A stretch of 64,000 nt of DNA. Source: Clostridia bacterium. Its GTDB lineage: Bacteria; Bacillota; Clostridia; Oscillospirales; Acutalibacteraceae. The stretch lies in assembly GCA_017465465.1 (NCBI GenBank), contig JAFTWE010000054.1, positions 18,665 to 82,664 on the forward strand, read 5' to 3'. The notes under the pieces were generated by a model. It did no database searches and was not told the DNA's origin. It saw only the letters and a list, made by a program, of their open reading frames with translations. The position numbers were made by a program, and so were the translations under genes. Shown here one piece after another: positions 16,844 to 26,180 of this stretch. Each line of letters starts with the position of its first letter. The stretch's first letter is position 1.

Positions 16844-18187
16844 TTATTTGAATGCCTTTTTCTTTGCAAGAAGAAGTATAGGAACAAATACAAACACTGC
16901 AACAACCGAAGCAAAGAGGAACATACTTGTTGACGGAACGAGCTTTTCAACGCCGTATTCAACAATTGTAAGGTTAGACATTTGGCAGGCAAGGTCACCA
17001 ATCATAGGACCAACAACCATTGGAATAAGCACCATGAAAATCATTCTGATACCCTGGAAAAGACCAACCTTATCTTCAGGAATAAAGTCACGCACAGCGG
17101 CACTCAACTGAATCTGAAGAATAACATAGCCTATGAGTGTGGGTGCAATGCCGATGAGCACAACAACAATGTTTGTTGAAATTGAAAGAATGGCAAGACC
17201 GACAATAAAAAGAATGATTGTAGGAATAAATGCTTTTAACTTGCTCTTGTTGGCAACCTTAAGAAGAATAATTATGCCTGCGATAAGCGCCGCAACCGCA
17301 ACAACAGCAGTGATGATTGTTTTGGCGTCAAACACAACATCCTTGAGAACAACCTCACCGAGATAAACGAAAAGATAGGGGAAGAAAACCTGAACTGCAA
17401 TGTTATAAAGGCAAACAGCAGTAAGAGCGAGATAAAGCTTTGAGTTTTCTTTAATAACAGACGGTCTGAAACCGTAGAAAAGGTCGCTCCAATAATTTGA
17501 ATTTGTTTTTTCACCTTTGATTTTTGGCTCTTCAAGGGTGAAAAGACCAACAACACCGCAAACGGCAACAACAAGACCAAGACCGAGGAAAAAGGCCTTG
17601 TAGCTTACAACGCCGCCCTGAGCAAGACTGCCTACACCCATAACTGCAACCATTGCAACAACACCAACAATCATAAGTGCTGTTTCAACCGTTGGTCTGA
17701 CTGCAGGGTTGGTAACGTCTGTTACCCAGGCATTAAATGCCGAGTCGTTACTGGTTGAGCCCATAAAGGTCATAACCATATCCATAATAATTACTGCCCA
17801 GATTGAAAAGGCAAGAATTTTAATTTCATCGCTGAGACCGAAAATAGATGCTATATTTTCTTTTGAAATAAAGCCGAAAGCGGCGGTGATAATACCCCAG
17901 ATTATGTAACCCACAGAAATGAAAACCTTACGCTTTTTCATTTTTTCACTGAGTGTACCCATAATAAAGGTGGTAACAACTGCCGTTATTGCCGAAAGAG
18001 CGACCATACGGCTGATTGCTGTTGTGGGAGCCATAACGCCTGCAAGGGCTGTGGCAGAAACACCCTCGTAAATTTCACCGTAAAGGAAGGTGTTGAAATA
18101 CATATTTTCAAGGTTCCACGCAATACCGCCCATAAAGCTGAAAATAATAATATTCAGCCAGATTCGTTTGCTGAGCTTATTTTCCAT
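16844..18187 (-). CDS. MFS-type transporter
   Basis: 447 aa with about twelve membrane spans, a cytosolic lysine-rich loop after TM4 (MSEKMKKRKVF-like) and a basic C terminus (LLAKKKAFK). The N-terminal WNLENMYFNTFLYG stretch is typical of a group of Firmicute MFS permeases often annotated as sugar or glycoside symporters; no substrate motif is decisive. RBS AGGAGGAATG precedes the ATG. Transcribed alone from the palindromic promoter at 18216-18253 and ended by the strong hairpin at 16788-16826. Confidence 0.8.
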   Translation of the reverse strand: MENKLSKRIWLNIIIFSFMGGIAWNLENMYFNTFLYGEIYEGVSATALAGVMAPTTAISRMVALSAITAVVTTFIMGTLSEKMKKRKVFISVGYIIWGIITAAFGFISKENIASIFGLSDEIKILAFSIWAVIIMDMVMTFMGSTSNDSAFNAWVTDVTNPAVRPTVETALMIVGVVAMVAVMGVGSLAQGGVVSYKAFFLGLGLVVAVCGVVGLFTLEEPKIKGEKTNSNYWSDLFYGFRPSVIKENSKLYLALTAVCLYNIAVQVFFPYLFVYLGEVVLKDVVFDAKTIITAVVAVAALIAGIIILLKVANKSKLKAFIPTIILFIVGLAILSISTNIVVVLIGIAPTLIGYVILQIQLSAAVRDFIPEDKVGLFQGIRMIFMVLIPMVVGPMIGDLACQMSNLTIVEYGVEKLVPSTSMFLFASVVAVFVFVPILLLAKKKAFK

Positions 18188-18215
18188 ATTCTTACATTCC
18201 TCCTGTAAAAAACTA

Positions 18216-18253
18216 TTGCAAACCCATTATAGCACACTATAATGAATTTGCAA
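18216..18253. promoter_or_regulatory. 38-bp palindrome holding promoter boxes on both strands (MFS promoter/operator)
   Basis: TTGCAAA-cc-CATTATAG-caca-CTATAATG-aa-TTTGCAA: 15 of 17 arm pairs match. On the minus strand it gives TTGCAA - 16 - TATAAT driving the MFS gene; on the plus strand the mirror image TTGCAA - 16 - TATAAT. On the minus strand it is followed after 3 bases by T6, so a weak terminator for the rRNA methyltransferase operon is an alternative reading. Confidence 0.65.
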
Positions 18254-18310
18254 AACAGTTTTTATATTTTATGAGAAACTTACACATTTATTTTTGAAAT
18301 TTGCAAAGGT

Positions 18311-19129
18311 TCATTCACCGTTCTGTATGTTGCCCAGCTGATAGAAAGCAACTGCGGAAGCGGCTGCAACATTCAGCGAATCAACACCGTGATACATTGG
18401 AATTTTCACAGTAAAGTCGCAGTCAGATATGGTTTCAAGAGAAAGACCGTCACCCTCTGTTCCCAAAATGATGGCAAGCTTATTTTCGTCTGTCAGCCTT
18501 GGGTCGTTGATGGAAAGAGAATTATCCTTAAGTGCCATAGCTACGGTTTTAAATCCAAGGGCCTTTAGTTCATCAAGGCAGTTATCATCTGAAAAGGTCC
18601 ATTCAATCTGAAATACAGTGCCCATGCTTACTCTTGCGGCGCGTCTGTACAGAGGGTCGGAGCAACCGGGAGTGAGGATTACTGCATCCATTCCAAGCGC
18701 CGCGGCAGAGCGGATTATGGCACCCACATTGGTGGGGTTCATAACTTTATCCAATATAACTATTCTTTTCTTGTTTTCGCAGATTTCTTTTACATTAGGC
18801 AAAGGCTTTCGCTTCATAGCACACAGCATGCCTCTTGTAAGCTTGAAGCCTGTCAGCTGAGTCAGAATATCAAATTCCGCGCAAAAAACAGGAACATCTT
18901 TGATTTTATCAAGAATCTGCTTGCCTTCGCCTTCAATATGCCTTTTTTCCATAAGGCAGGAAACCGGCTCATATCCTGCGTCAAGTGCTCGTTCAATAAC
19001 CTTCGGGCTTTCTGCTATAAACAAGCCCTTTTCGGGAAATTCTCTGTTTAACAGCTGAACCTCAGTGAGCCTTGCATATACATCAAGCTCCGGCGCAAGA
19101 AAATCTGTTATTTCTACAATGTTATTCAT
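18311..19129 (-). CDS. SpoU/TrmH-family RNA 2'-O-methyltransferase
   Basis: 272 aa. N-terminal substrate-binding part (about 1-115) followed by the SPOUT domain with its three motifs: NPTNVGAIIRSA (motif 1), IILGTEGDGL (motif 2), and KIPMYHGVDSLNVAAAS (motif 3) forming the trefoil-knot SAM site. Length and layout fit the RlmB/TsnR-like rRNA 2'-O-methyltransferases; the modified nucleotide cannot be told. GGAG lies 6 bp before the ATG. Last gene of the leftward ROK-SIS-SUKH-methyltransferase run. Confidence 0.9.
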   Translation of the reverse strand: MNNIVEITDFLAPELDVYARLTEVQLLNREFPEKGLFIAESPKVIERALDAGYEPVSCLMEKRHIEGEGKQILDKIKDVPVFCAEFDILTQLTGFKLTRGMLCAMKRKPLPNVKEICENKKRIVILDKVMNPTNVGAIIRSAAALGMDAVILTPGCSDPLYRRAARVSMGTVFQIEWTFSDDNCLDELKALGFKTVAMALKDNSLSINDPRLTDENKLAIILGTEGDGLSLETISDCDFTVKIPMYHGVDSLNVAAASAVAFYQLGNIQNGE

Positions 19130-19178
19130 TTTATTCTCCGTTATTTTGATATGTATGGATAATTGGGATTTTACAGTG

Positions 19179-19616
19179 TCACACCTCGTCGTTGTAATAC
19201 TTGATTATTAAATCGGTAATATTTTCAGCAACCTTACGGGTTTCAAAAAGTTCATGCTCCCAAATATATATTGCTGATGTATCCGTTTCGCCATTTTGAA
19301 GGACACGATAGCAGTAATAGTCGCCACAGCCATTTGTGGCAAAGTAAATATAGCGATTAACTTTCTCTTCAAATTCGTACGGCTCAAAGTATTCAGGAAA
19401 TATCTCTCGATTAGTTTTCACATGATTAACAATTTCTTCTGCTGAAAGCAAAAACCAATGGTCGCCATTCGTCTCATGTAGCAGGTTTTTAAGTTCATTA
19501 GGAAATGTGAATCCGACAAACTGTTCAGCTTCAGAGATTTCATTTTCAGAACATGGCTTTTGCAATTTTGCCCAATTATGTCCTTCTATAAGCTTCCCAA
19601 TCAATTCTCTATACAT
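19179..19616 (-). CDS. SMI1/KNR4 (SUKH) family protein
   Basis: 145 aa, single SUKH domain: the opening ...CSENEISEAEQFVGFTFPNE with the 'fP.el..ll...NG' pattern (residues about 22-50) and later FATNGCGDYYCYRV and IYIWEHE strands. SUKH proteins often act as immunity proteins against secreted nuclease or ADP-ribosylating toxins, but stand-alone copies occur. No toxin, secretion gene or repeat protein is adjacent. It sits between a sugar isomerase and an rRNA methyltransferase gene, is richer in A+T than both, and has its own GGGAG site, suggesting recent arrival (inference). Confidence 0.8.
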   Translation of the reverse strand: MYRELIGKLIEGHNWAKLQKPCSENEISEAEQFVGFTFPNELKNLLHETNGDHWFLLSAEEIVNHVKTNREIFPEYFEPYEFEEKVNRYIYFATNGCGDYYCYRVLQNGETDTSAIYIWEHELFETRKVAENITDLIIKYYNDEV

Positions 19617-19649
19617 ATTGATACTCCCACGAATTCCGGTTTATCAAAT

Positions 19650-20276
19650 TTATTCCTTAAAAAAGTGTGCTTCAACTTCTGCACAGATGTAATGGTAAAT
19701 CGGCAGGTGCAATTCCTGAATTTTAAATGTTTCCTTTTCGGGTGCACAGATGCAGATGTCTGCGTTTTCTTTAAGCTTTCCGCCTGTGTTGCCTGTAAGG
19801 CCGATAACGGTAACGCCAAGTGCCTTTGCCACTTTAACTGCACCAAAAACATTTTTTGAATTGCCCGAGGTGCTGATTGCGATTAAAATATCACCCTTGT
19901 TGCCAAGAGCCATAAGCGGTTGAGCATAAATCAGCTCAGGGTCAACATCGTTACAAAATGCAGAGTTAAGTGCAGTCATTGACGGCAGAGAAATGGCAGG
20001 CAGACCGCATTGAAGCTTTGAGAGTATTTCGTCGTCAATAAGAGGGGAGCTTGCTTTCATTTCGGCTTTCTTTTTTTCGCTTATTGGGCGAAGCTTCAAG
20101 AAGCCTTTCATAAGCTCACCCACAATGTGCTCACAATCGGCACAGCTGCCGCCGTTGCCGCAAAGAAGCACTTTGCCGCCGTTTTCATAACAGCTTATAA
20201 TTGCATCTGTTGCGTTTACAATTTCTTCTTTTATTTCATTCAAAGCAGGGTATCTGCTCATAAGCTCGTTTAACAT
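19650..20276 (-). CDS. SIS-domain phosphosugar isomerase, GmhA-like
   Basis: 208 aa. Single SIS domain: KVLLCGNGGSCADCEHIVGE (about residues 35-54), a lysine-rich insert, and the second phosphate-binding segment ILIAISTSGNSKNV. GmhA converts sedoheptulose 7-phosphate to D-glycero-manno-heptose 7-phosphate; the glycine-rich N-terminal loop and EVEAHFF end agree with that subgroup, though other D-sedoheptulose or phosphosugar isomerases look alike. It starts 4 bp after the ROK kinase stop, so kinase and isomerase are co-expressed. No other heptose gene (hddA, hddC) is visible here. Confidence 0.82.
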   Translation of the reverse strand: MLNELMSRYPALNEIKEEIVNATDAIISCYENGGKVLLCGNGGSCADCEHIVGELMKGFLKLRPISEKKKAEMKASSPLIDDEILSKLQCGLPAISLPSMTALNSAFCNDVDPELIYAQPLMALGNKGDILIAISTSGNSKNVFGAVKVAKALGVTVIGLTGNTGGKLKENADICICAPEKETFKIQELHLPIYHYICAEVEAHFFKE

Positions 20277-20280
20277 ATAA

Positions 20281-21228
20281 TCACTCCAATGCTGTAGCTA
20301 TTGCGGCATAATCTCCGATGCTTTCACCTAATTTTGCAGGCAAAATCTTGCAACAGCTTGCAGAAACAGGTAAAGCTTCTTTTTCAATAATTTCTTTTGC
20401 ACTTTCCCAAAGAAGATGATGTGAACGGGCAAAAATGCTGCCAAGGACAATCACTTCGGGATTAAGAATGTCAATCACAACCGAAAGTCCTCTGCCGAGG
20501 TATTCTCCGCAGATTTTATAAACCTCAATGGCTGTTTCATCGCCGTTATCTGCGGCTTCGGCTATGGTTTTTGCGCTGATATCGTCGGCTGTCATACCTT
20601 TTTTGAAGTAAAGGGGATATTCACCAGTTTGAACCCTTTCAAGTGCTTTTGTGTAGCCGAGCTGAGCAATGCCGCCGCCGCTGCAAAATCCCTCAAAGGA
20701 GCCAGCTTTTCCGTAGCCTACAGGTCCGAAGCGGTCAAGGCGGATGTGGCCAAGCTCACCTGCGTTGTCGTTCGTTCCGCTGTAAAGCTTGCCGTCGAGA
20801 ATAAGCCCTGCACCAAGCCCTGTGCCGAAGGTGAGGAACACTACATTGCTGTAGCCTTTTCCTGCACCGAATTTCCACTCAGCCATTGCGCAGGCATTGG
20901 CATCGTTTTGCAGTTTGGCTTTTACTCCGTAATGAGCTTCAATCTGCTTCACAATTTCAACATTATCCCAACCGGGAAGATTGGGAGGGCTCATAATAAC
21001 CCCTCTTTTTGAACTCAGAGGGCCACCGCAGGAAATTCCGATTGCGTCGGGCTTTGTGTCGAGGATTCCGTCGGCCTTTTCAATAAGCCTTTCAATCATT
21101 TCTGTGGGTGAAATTTTACGGTCGGTCGGGAGCTTTTCTTTTTTCAGAATTTCAATATTTCCGTTTTTATGTTTTGCGGTAATTACGGCGCATTTTGTTC
21201 CGCCTATATCAAAGCCTAAAATCAGCAT
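20281..21228 (-). CDS. ROK-family sugar kinase-like protein lacking the zinc-binding cysteines
   Basis: 315 aa. N-terminal ATP-binding motif GFDIGGTKCAV and second phosphate motif FLTFGTGLGAGLIL; catalytic-type Asp in LQNDANACAMAE. ROK proteins phosphorylate glucose, N-acetylglucosamine, N-acetylmannosamine or related sugars. The conserved GH is present (GELGHIRL, about residue 160), but the usual CxCGxxGCxE zinc segment is replaced by text with only one Cys (SFEGFCSG). Promoter at 21258-21286. First gene of a four-gene leftward run with the GmhA-like isomerase. Active kinase is likely but not proven. Confidence 0.82.
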   Translation of the reverse strand: MLILGFDIGGTKCAVITAKHKNGNIEILKKEKLPTDRKISPTEMIERLIEKADGILDTKPDAIGISCGGPLSSKRGVIMSPPNLPGWDNVEIVKQIEAHYGVKAKLQNDANACAMAEWKFGAGKGYSNVVFLTFGTGLGAGLILDGKLYSGTNDNAGELGHIRLDRFGPVGYGKAGSFEGFCSGGGIAQLGYTKALERVQTGEYPLYFKKGMTADDISAKTIAEAADNGDETAIEVYKICGEYLGRGLSVVIDILNPEVIVLGSIFARSHHLLWESAKEIIEKEALPVSASCCKILPAKLGESIGDYAAIATALE

Positions 21229-21257
21229 TAAATCGCCTCTTTACTTCAGTTTAAATA

Positions 21258-21286
21258 ATTATATATTAGTGAATTTTTTGTGTCAA
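21258..21286 (-). promoter_or_regulatory. strong sigma-A-like promoter for the ROK operon
   Basis: Minus strand TTGACA - 17 bp - TATAAT, 30 bp before the ROK start. Confidence 0.85.
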
Positions 21287-21320
21287 GATACGATGAAATC
21301 TTTATTTTTAAATATATATG

Positions 21321-21329
21321 TGTTATAAT
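21321..21329 (+). promoter_or_regulatory. extended -10 promoter for uvrB-uvrA
   Basis: TGTTATAAT (TGn plus TATAAT) 33 bp before the uvrB start; no good -35. No LexA-type inverted repeat is visible between the divergent genes. Confidence 0.55.
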
Positions 21330-21361
21330 AAATAAGATAATGAAATCAAAGAGGTGAGAGT

Positions 21362-23317
21362 GTGGACAAGTTTAAATTAGTTTCAAAATTTCAGCCTATG
21401 GGCGACCAGCCCCAGGCTATTGAGGAGCTTGTGAAAAGCATCAATAGCGGCAACCGCGAGCAGACGCTTCTGGGCGTAACAGGCTCTGGTAAAACCTTTA
21501 CTATGGCAAATATCATTGCAAAGCTTAACAGACCTACTCTCATTCTTGCCCATAATAAAACTCTTGCAGGTCAGCTCTGCTCCGAATTTAAAGAGTTTTT
21601 CCCTGAAAACGCAGTGGAATATTTTGTTTCCTATTACGATTACTATCAGCCTGAGGCGTATATTCCCACAACCGATACTTATATCGAAAAAGACAGCGCA
21701 GTTAATGATGAAATTGACAAGCTTCGCCATTCGGCAACCTCGGCCCTTTCTGAAAGACGGGATGTTATCATAGTTGCCAGCGTCTCTTGTATTTACAGCC
21801 TTGGTGACCCCATTGATTACCGCAGTATGGTAATTTCTTTGAGAACAGGTATGGTTAAAGAGCGTGATGAGCTTATTCAGAAGCTTATTGAAATTCAGTA
21901 TGAGCGCAATGACATCGGCTTTTCCCGTAACAAGTTCAGGGTAAGGGGAGATGTGGTTGAAATTTACCCCGTTTACTCCAATGAAAATGCAATCAGAGTT
22001 GAATTTTTCGGTGATGAAATTGACCGCATAAGTGAAATAAATGCTCTTACAGGTCAGGTGAAAAATACCCTTTCCCATGTTGCAATTTACCCTGCGTCAC
22101 ATTATGTTGTGTCGCCTGATAAAATGGAGCAATCCATTCGCACCATTTATGAAGAAATGCAAAAGCAGGTTGAGGTTTTTCAGTCAGAGGGCAAGCTTCT
22201 TGAGGCTCAGCGTATAAAACAGCGCACAGAGTACGACATTGAAATGCTTCGCGAAACAGGCTTTTGCAAGGGCATTGAAAACTATTCTGCAATTATGTCG
22301 GGCAGAAAACCGGGTGAACCGCCGTTTACACTTCTTGATTATTTCCCGGATGACTTTTTGCTTTTTATTGATGAATCTCATGTAACCCTGCCACAGGTCA
22401 AGGGAATGTTCGGCGGTGACTATTCAAGAAAAGACAGCCTTGTTAAATTCGGCTTCCGTTTGCCTTCTGCTTATGACAACCGACCGCTGAAGTTTGAAGA
22501 ATTTTATGAAAAAACAGGGCAAAAGGTGTTTGTCAGCGCAACCCCGGGTGAGTTTGAGCGCACAACCTCTGCCCACACTGCGGAACAGCTTATCCGCCCG
22601 ACAGGTCTTCTTGACCCTGAAATTATAGTTAAGCCCACCGACGGTCAGATTGATGACATTGTTTCGCAAATCAATGAACGGATTGAAAAAGGTGAGCGAG
22701 TTCTTATTACAACTCTTACCAAAAAAATGGCGGAGGATTTGACCGATTACCTTGAAAATATTGACATTAAGGTGCGTTATATGCACTACGATGTTGAAAC
22801 CATTGAGCGTATGAAGCTTATCCGTGAGCTTCGTCTGGGTGAGTTTGACGTGCTTGTGGGTATCAACCTTTTAAGAGAAGGTCTTGATATTCCCGAGGTT
22901 TCTTTGGTGTGTATTCTTGATGCAGATAAAGAGGGATTTCTCAGAAGTGAAACCTCACTTATTCAGACAATCGGCCGTGCCGCACGAAATGCAGACGGTC
23001 AGGTTATTATGTATGCTGACAGCGTTACGCCTTCAATGGAGCGCGCAATTAAAGAAACAGCCAGAAGAAGAGAAAAACAGCAGAGATATAACGAAGAACA
23101 CGGCATTATACCAAAAACAATTAAAAAAGAAGTCCGCGATATTCTTGAAATTTCCACTCACGAGGGTGATAAGCCGTCAAAGAGAATGACAAGAGAACAG
23201 CGTGAAGCTATGATTAAACAGCTCACCGCCGAAATGAAAGCGGCAGCGAAGATTCTTGAATTTGAACACGCGGCTTATTTAAGAGATAAAATTGAGAAAC
23301 TCAAAGAAGGAAAATAA
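21362..23317 (+). CDS. uvrB: excinuclease ABC subunit B
   Basis: 651 aa, the full family length. Walker A GVTGSGKT at residues 38-45, the damage-probing beta-hairpin around [10 protein letters not shown] (about 95-104), DEIDKLRH, helicase motifs through QTIGRAARN (motif VI, about 540), and a C-terminal UVR domain (about 610-648) for UvrA/UvrC contact. Start is GTG at 21362 with GAGGTGAG 5 bp upstream. UvrB verifies DNA lesions and loads UvrC in nucleotide excision repair. uvrA follows one base after the stop; uvrC is not in the window. Confidence 0.98.
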   Translation: MDKFKLVSKFQPMGDQPQAIEELVKSINSGNREQTLLGVTGSGKTFTMANIIAKLNRPTLILAHNKTLAGQLCSEFKEFFPENAVEYFVSYYDYYQPEAYIPTTDTYIEKDSAVNDEIDKLRHSATSALSERRDVIIVASVSCIYSLGDPIDYRSMVISLRTGMVKERDELIQKLIEIQYERNDIGFSRNKFRVRGDVVEIYPVYSNENAIRVEFFGDEIDRISEINALTGQVKNTLSHVAIYPASHYVVSPDKMEQSIRTIYEEMQKQVEVFQSEGKLLEAQRIKQRTEYDIEMLRETGFCKGIENYSAIMSGRKPGEPPFTLLDYFPDDFLLFIDESHVTLPQVKGMFGGDYSRKDSLVKFGFRLPSAYDNRPLKFEEFYEKTGQKVFVSATPGEFERTTSAHTAEQLIRPTGLLDPEIIVKPTDGQIDDIVSQINERIEKGERVLITTLTKKMAEDLTDYLENIDIKVRYMHYDVETIERMKLIRELRLGEFDVLVGINLLREGLDIPEVSLVCILDADKEGFLRSETSLIQTIGRAARNADGQVIMYADSVTPSMERAIKETARRREKQQRYNEEHGIIPKTIKKEVRDILEISTHEGDKPSKRMTREQREAMIKQLTAEMKAAAKILEFEHAAYLRDKIEKLKEGK

Positions 23318-23318
23318 A

Positions 23319-26141
23319 ATGCAGGTTAAAGATATTTTTGTTAAAGGAGCAAAAGAGCACAATCTGAAAAATGTGGATGTGCGTATCCCTCGCGACAGCC
23401 TTGTGGTTTTTACGGGGCTTTCGGGTTCAGGTAAATCCTCTTTGGCCTTTGACACAATTTACGCTGAGGGTCAGAGGAGATATGTGGAATCCCTTTCGTC
23501 TTATGCCCGTCAGTTCTTAGGGCAGATGGAAAAGCCGTCGGTGGATTATATCGAGGGCCTTTCTCCCGCTATATCCATTGACCAGAAAACAACCTCCAAA
23601 AACCCGCGTTCAACTGTTGGAACGGTTACCGAAATTTACGATTATCTGCGCTTGCTTTATGCGAGGGTGGGTATTCCTCATTGCCCTGTCTGCGGCAGAG
23701 AAATCAGCCGTCAGAGCATAGATACCATTGTGGATAAAATTATGGAGCTTCCCGAAAGAAGCAAAATTCAGCTTCTTTCACCCATTGTAAGCGGAAGAAA
23801 GGGTGAGTATGTCAAAGAGCTTGACAATGCCCGAAAAAGCGGCTTTGTAAGGGTCAGGATTGACGGCAGTATTTACGACCTTTCCGAAACAATCAAGCTT
23901 GATAAAAACAAAAAGCACAATATTGAAATTGTGGTTGACCGCCTTGTTATCAAGGAGGATATAAAAAGCAGACTTACTGATTCTGTTGAAACCGCCACAA
24001 AAATGTCGAAGGGGCTTCTTATGGTGGATGTTGCCGACGGTGAGGAACTTTTGTTTTCGCAGAATTATGCCTGCCCCGAGCACGGAGTAAGTGTGGAAGA
24101 GCTTTCACCCAGAATGTTTTCTTTTAACAATCCCTTTGGTGCTTGCCCGACCTGTATGGGTCTTGGTGTGTTTATGAAGCCCAATGAGGCTTTGGTTGTG
24201 CCTGATGACAGCCTTTCTTTGGCAGACGGCGCAATTAAAGCAACAGGCTGGTCAAATGCAGACGGCGGAACAATCGCACAGATGTATTTTGAGGGCGTTA
24301 TCAATGCCTATGGCGGCAGTATGACCACCCCGTACCGTGATTTGCCCAAGGAAACAAGAGAGGTGCTGATGTACGGCACAAAGGGCAAAAAAATTAAAAT
24401 GGAGCGCAAAAACGCTTACGGCAGCGGAACTTATATGGCTGAGTTTGAGGGCGTTATAAACAACCTTGAGCGCCGCCATAACGAAACCACAAGCGAGTGG
24501 TCCCGCAACGATGTTGAGCAGTATATGAGCGTTGTGGATTGCCCCGAATGTAAGGGCGCAAGGCTTAAAAAAGAGAGCCTTGGCGTAACCGTTGCCGATA
24601 TAAATATTGACGCTCTTTGCAAAAAGCCAATCAGTGAAACCCTTGAATTTTTTGAAAATCTCCGGCTTTCAAAAAGAGATGAAATGATAGCTAAGGCCAT
24701 TATAAAAGAGATTAAAGACAGAATTCGTTTTCTTTCAAGTGTAGGTCTTGAATATCTCACGCTTTCCCGCTCATCGGGTACTCTTTCAGGCGGTGAAAGT
24801 CAGCGAATCCGCCTTGCAACTCAAATCGGCTCATCGCTTATGGGTGTTTTATATGTTCTTGACGAGCCGAGCATCGGACTTCATCAGCGTGACAATGAAA
24901 AGCTTCTTGAAACTCTGCGTCATCTTCGTGATTTGGGTAACACGCTTATTGTGGTTGAGCACGATGAAGACACAATGTACGCCGCAGATTATATTGTTGA
25001 TATCGGTCCCGGTGCAGGTATTCACGGCGGCAATGTTGTTTGCTGCGGAAGTGTTGATGATATCAAAAACTGTGAAAATTCCGTAACAGGTCAATATTTA
25101 AGCGGCAAAAAGAAAATTCCCGTTCCTGAAGAAAGGCGCAAGGGCAACGGCAAAAGCCTTGTGATTAAAGGTGCGGCGCAGAATAACCTCAAAGAAATTG
25201 ATGTTGAAATTCCTCTTGGAAAGTTCGTTTGCGTAACAGGTGTTTCAGGCTCCGGCAAGTCGTCGCTTGTGAATGAAATTATCTATAAAAAGCTGGCAAC
25301 TCAGTTAAACGGCGCAAAAAAATTCCCCGGCAAGCATACCGCTTTTGAGGGAATAGAAAATCTTGATAAAATAATTGATATTGACCAGTCGCCAATCGGC
25401 AGAACACCCCGTTCAAACCCTGCAACATATACAGGTGTTTTTGACGACATAAGAAATTTATATGCCGAAACCAAGGATGCCAAGGTCAAGGGCTATAAGT
25501 CAAGCAGATTTTCATTTAATGTTAAGGGCGGCCGTTGTGAAGCCTGCCAGGGTGACGGTATAACAAAAATCAAAATGCACTTTCTGCCTGATATTTATGT
25601 GCCCTGCGAAGTGTGCAACGGTGCAAAATACAACCGTGAAACCCTTGAGGTGAAATATAAAGGCAAGAGCATTTATGATGTGCTTGAAATGACTATTGAA
25701 GAGGCAATGGAATTCTTTTCTGCTGTTCCTAAAATCAGCAGAAAGCTTCGCACTCTTTATGATGTGGGTCTTGGCTATGTTAAAGTCGGTCAGCCTGCAA
25801 CAACCCTTTCAGGCGGTGAAGCTCAGCGAGTGAAGCTTGCAACCGAGCTTGCAAGAATAAGCACAGGCAAGACGATTTATGTTCTTGACGAGCCTACAAC
25901 AGGCCTTCATACCGCCGATGTTCACAGGCTCATTGAAGTGCTTCAGAAGCTTGTTGATGCAGGTAATACGGTGCTTGTTATTGAGCATAATCTTGATGTT
26001 ATAAAGGTTTCTGACCATATTATTGACTTAGGCCCTGAGGGCGGTGACAAGGGCGGATTTGTTGTTGCAACGGGAACTCCCGAAGAGGTTGCAAAGGTCA
26101 AAGAATCCTACACAGGTCACTATCTTAAAAAGCTGTTATAA
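23319..26141 (+). CDS. uvrA: excinuclease ABC subunit A
   Basis: 940 aa from ATG 23319, chosen over an upstream in-frame codon inside uvrB because AAGAAGG lies at the right distance and the protein then begins [11 protein letters not shown] as usual. Two ABC modules: Walker [10 protein letters not shown] at 33-41 and GVSGSGKSS in the second half; signatures [12 protein letters not shown] and [12 protein letters not shown]. Zinc modules CPVCG near residue 120, CPTCMGLG, and the long CEACQGDG...CEVCNG module. It scans DNA for damage and hands it to UvrB. Coupled to uvrB with a 1-base gap. Confidence 0.98.
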   Translation: MQVKDIFVKGAKEHNLKNVDVRIPRDSLVVFTGLSGSGKSSLAFDTIYAEGQRRYVESLSSYARQFLGQMEKPSVDYIEGLSPAISIDQKTTSKNPRSTVGTVTEIYDYLRLLYARVGIPHCPVCGREISRQSIDTIVDKIMELPERSKIQLLSPIVSGRKGEYVKELDNARKSGFVRVRIDGSIYDLSETIKLDKNKKHNIEIVVDRLVIKEDIKSRLTDSVETATKMSKGLLMVDVADGEELLFSQNYACPEHGVSVEELSPRMFSFNNPFGACPTCMGLGVFMKPNEALVVPDDSLSLADGAIKATGWSNADGGTIAQMYFEGVINAYGGSMTTPYRDLPKETREVLMYGTKGKKIKMERKNAYGSGTYMAEFEGVINNLERRHNETTSEWSRNDVEQYMSVVDCPECKGARLKKESLGVTVADINIDALCKKPISETLEFFENLRLSKRDEMIAKAIIKEIKDRIRFLSSVGLEYLTLSRSSGTLSGGESQRIRLATQIGSSLMGVLYVLDEPSIGLHQRDNEKLLETLRHLRDLGNTLIVVEHDEDTMYAADYIVDIGPGAGIHGGNVVCCGSVDDIKNCENSVTGQYLSGKKKIPVPEERRKGNGKSLVIKGAAQNNLKEIDVEIPLGKFVCVTGVSGSGKSSLVNEIIYKKLATQLNGAKKFPGKHTAFEGIENLDKIIDIDQSPIGRTPRSNPATYTGVFDDIRNLYAETKDAKVKGYKSSRFSFNVKGGRCEACQGDGITKIKMHFLPDIYVPCEVCNGAKYNRETLEVKYKGKSIYDVLEMTIEEAMEFFSAVPKISRKLRTLYDVGLGYVKVGQPATTLSGGEAQRVKLATELARISTGKTIYVLDEPTTGLHTADVHRLIEVLQKLVDAGNTVLVIEHNLDVIKVSDHIIDLGPEGGDKGGFVVATGTPEEVAKVKESYTGHYLKKLL

Positions 26142-26146
26142 AAATA

Positions 26147-26176
26147 TCCACGGCTGTCATTCAGATAGCCGTGGAC
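26147..26176. terminator. bidirectional terminator between uvrA and the YfhO gene
   Basis: CCACGGCT / AGCCGTGG stem (10 bp with flanks TCC/GGA), 11-base loop; the T-run is better on the minus strand (TATTTTTATAAC). Confidence 0.75.
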
Positions 26177-26180
26177 TTCT

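Noticed and set aside
21229..21361. LexA/SOS box before uvrB
   Set aside because: No inverted repeat of the GAAC..GTTC type is present between the divergent promoters.
21383..22078. Minus-strand ORF of 231 codons inside uvrB
   Set aside because: Antisense shadow of a conserved gene; no RBS or family motif.
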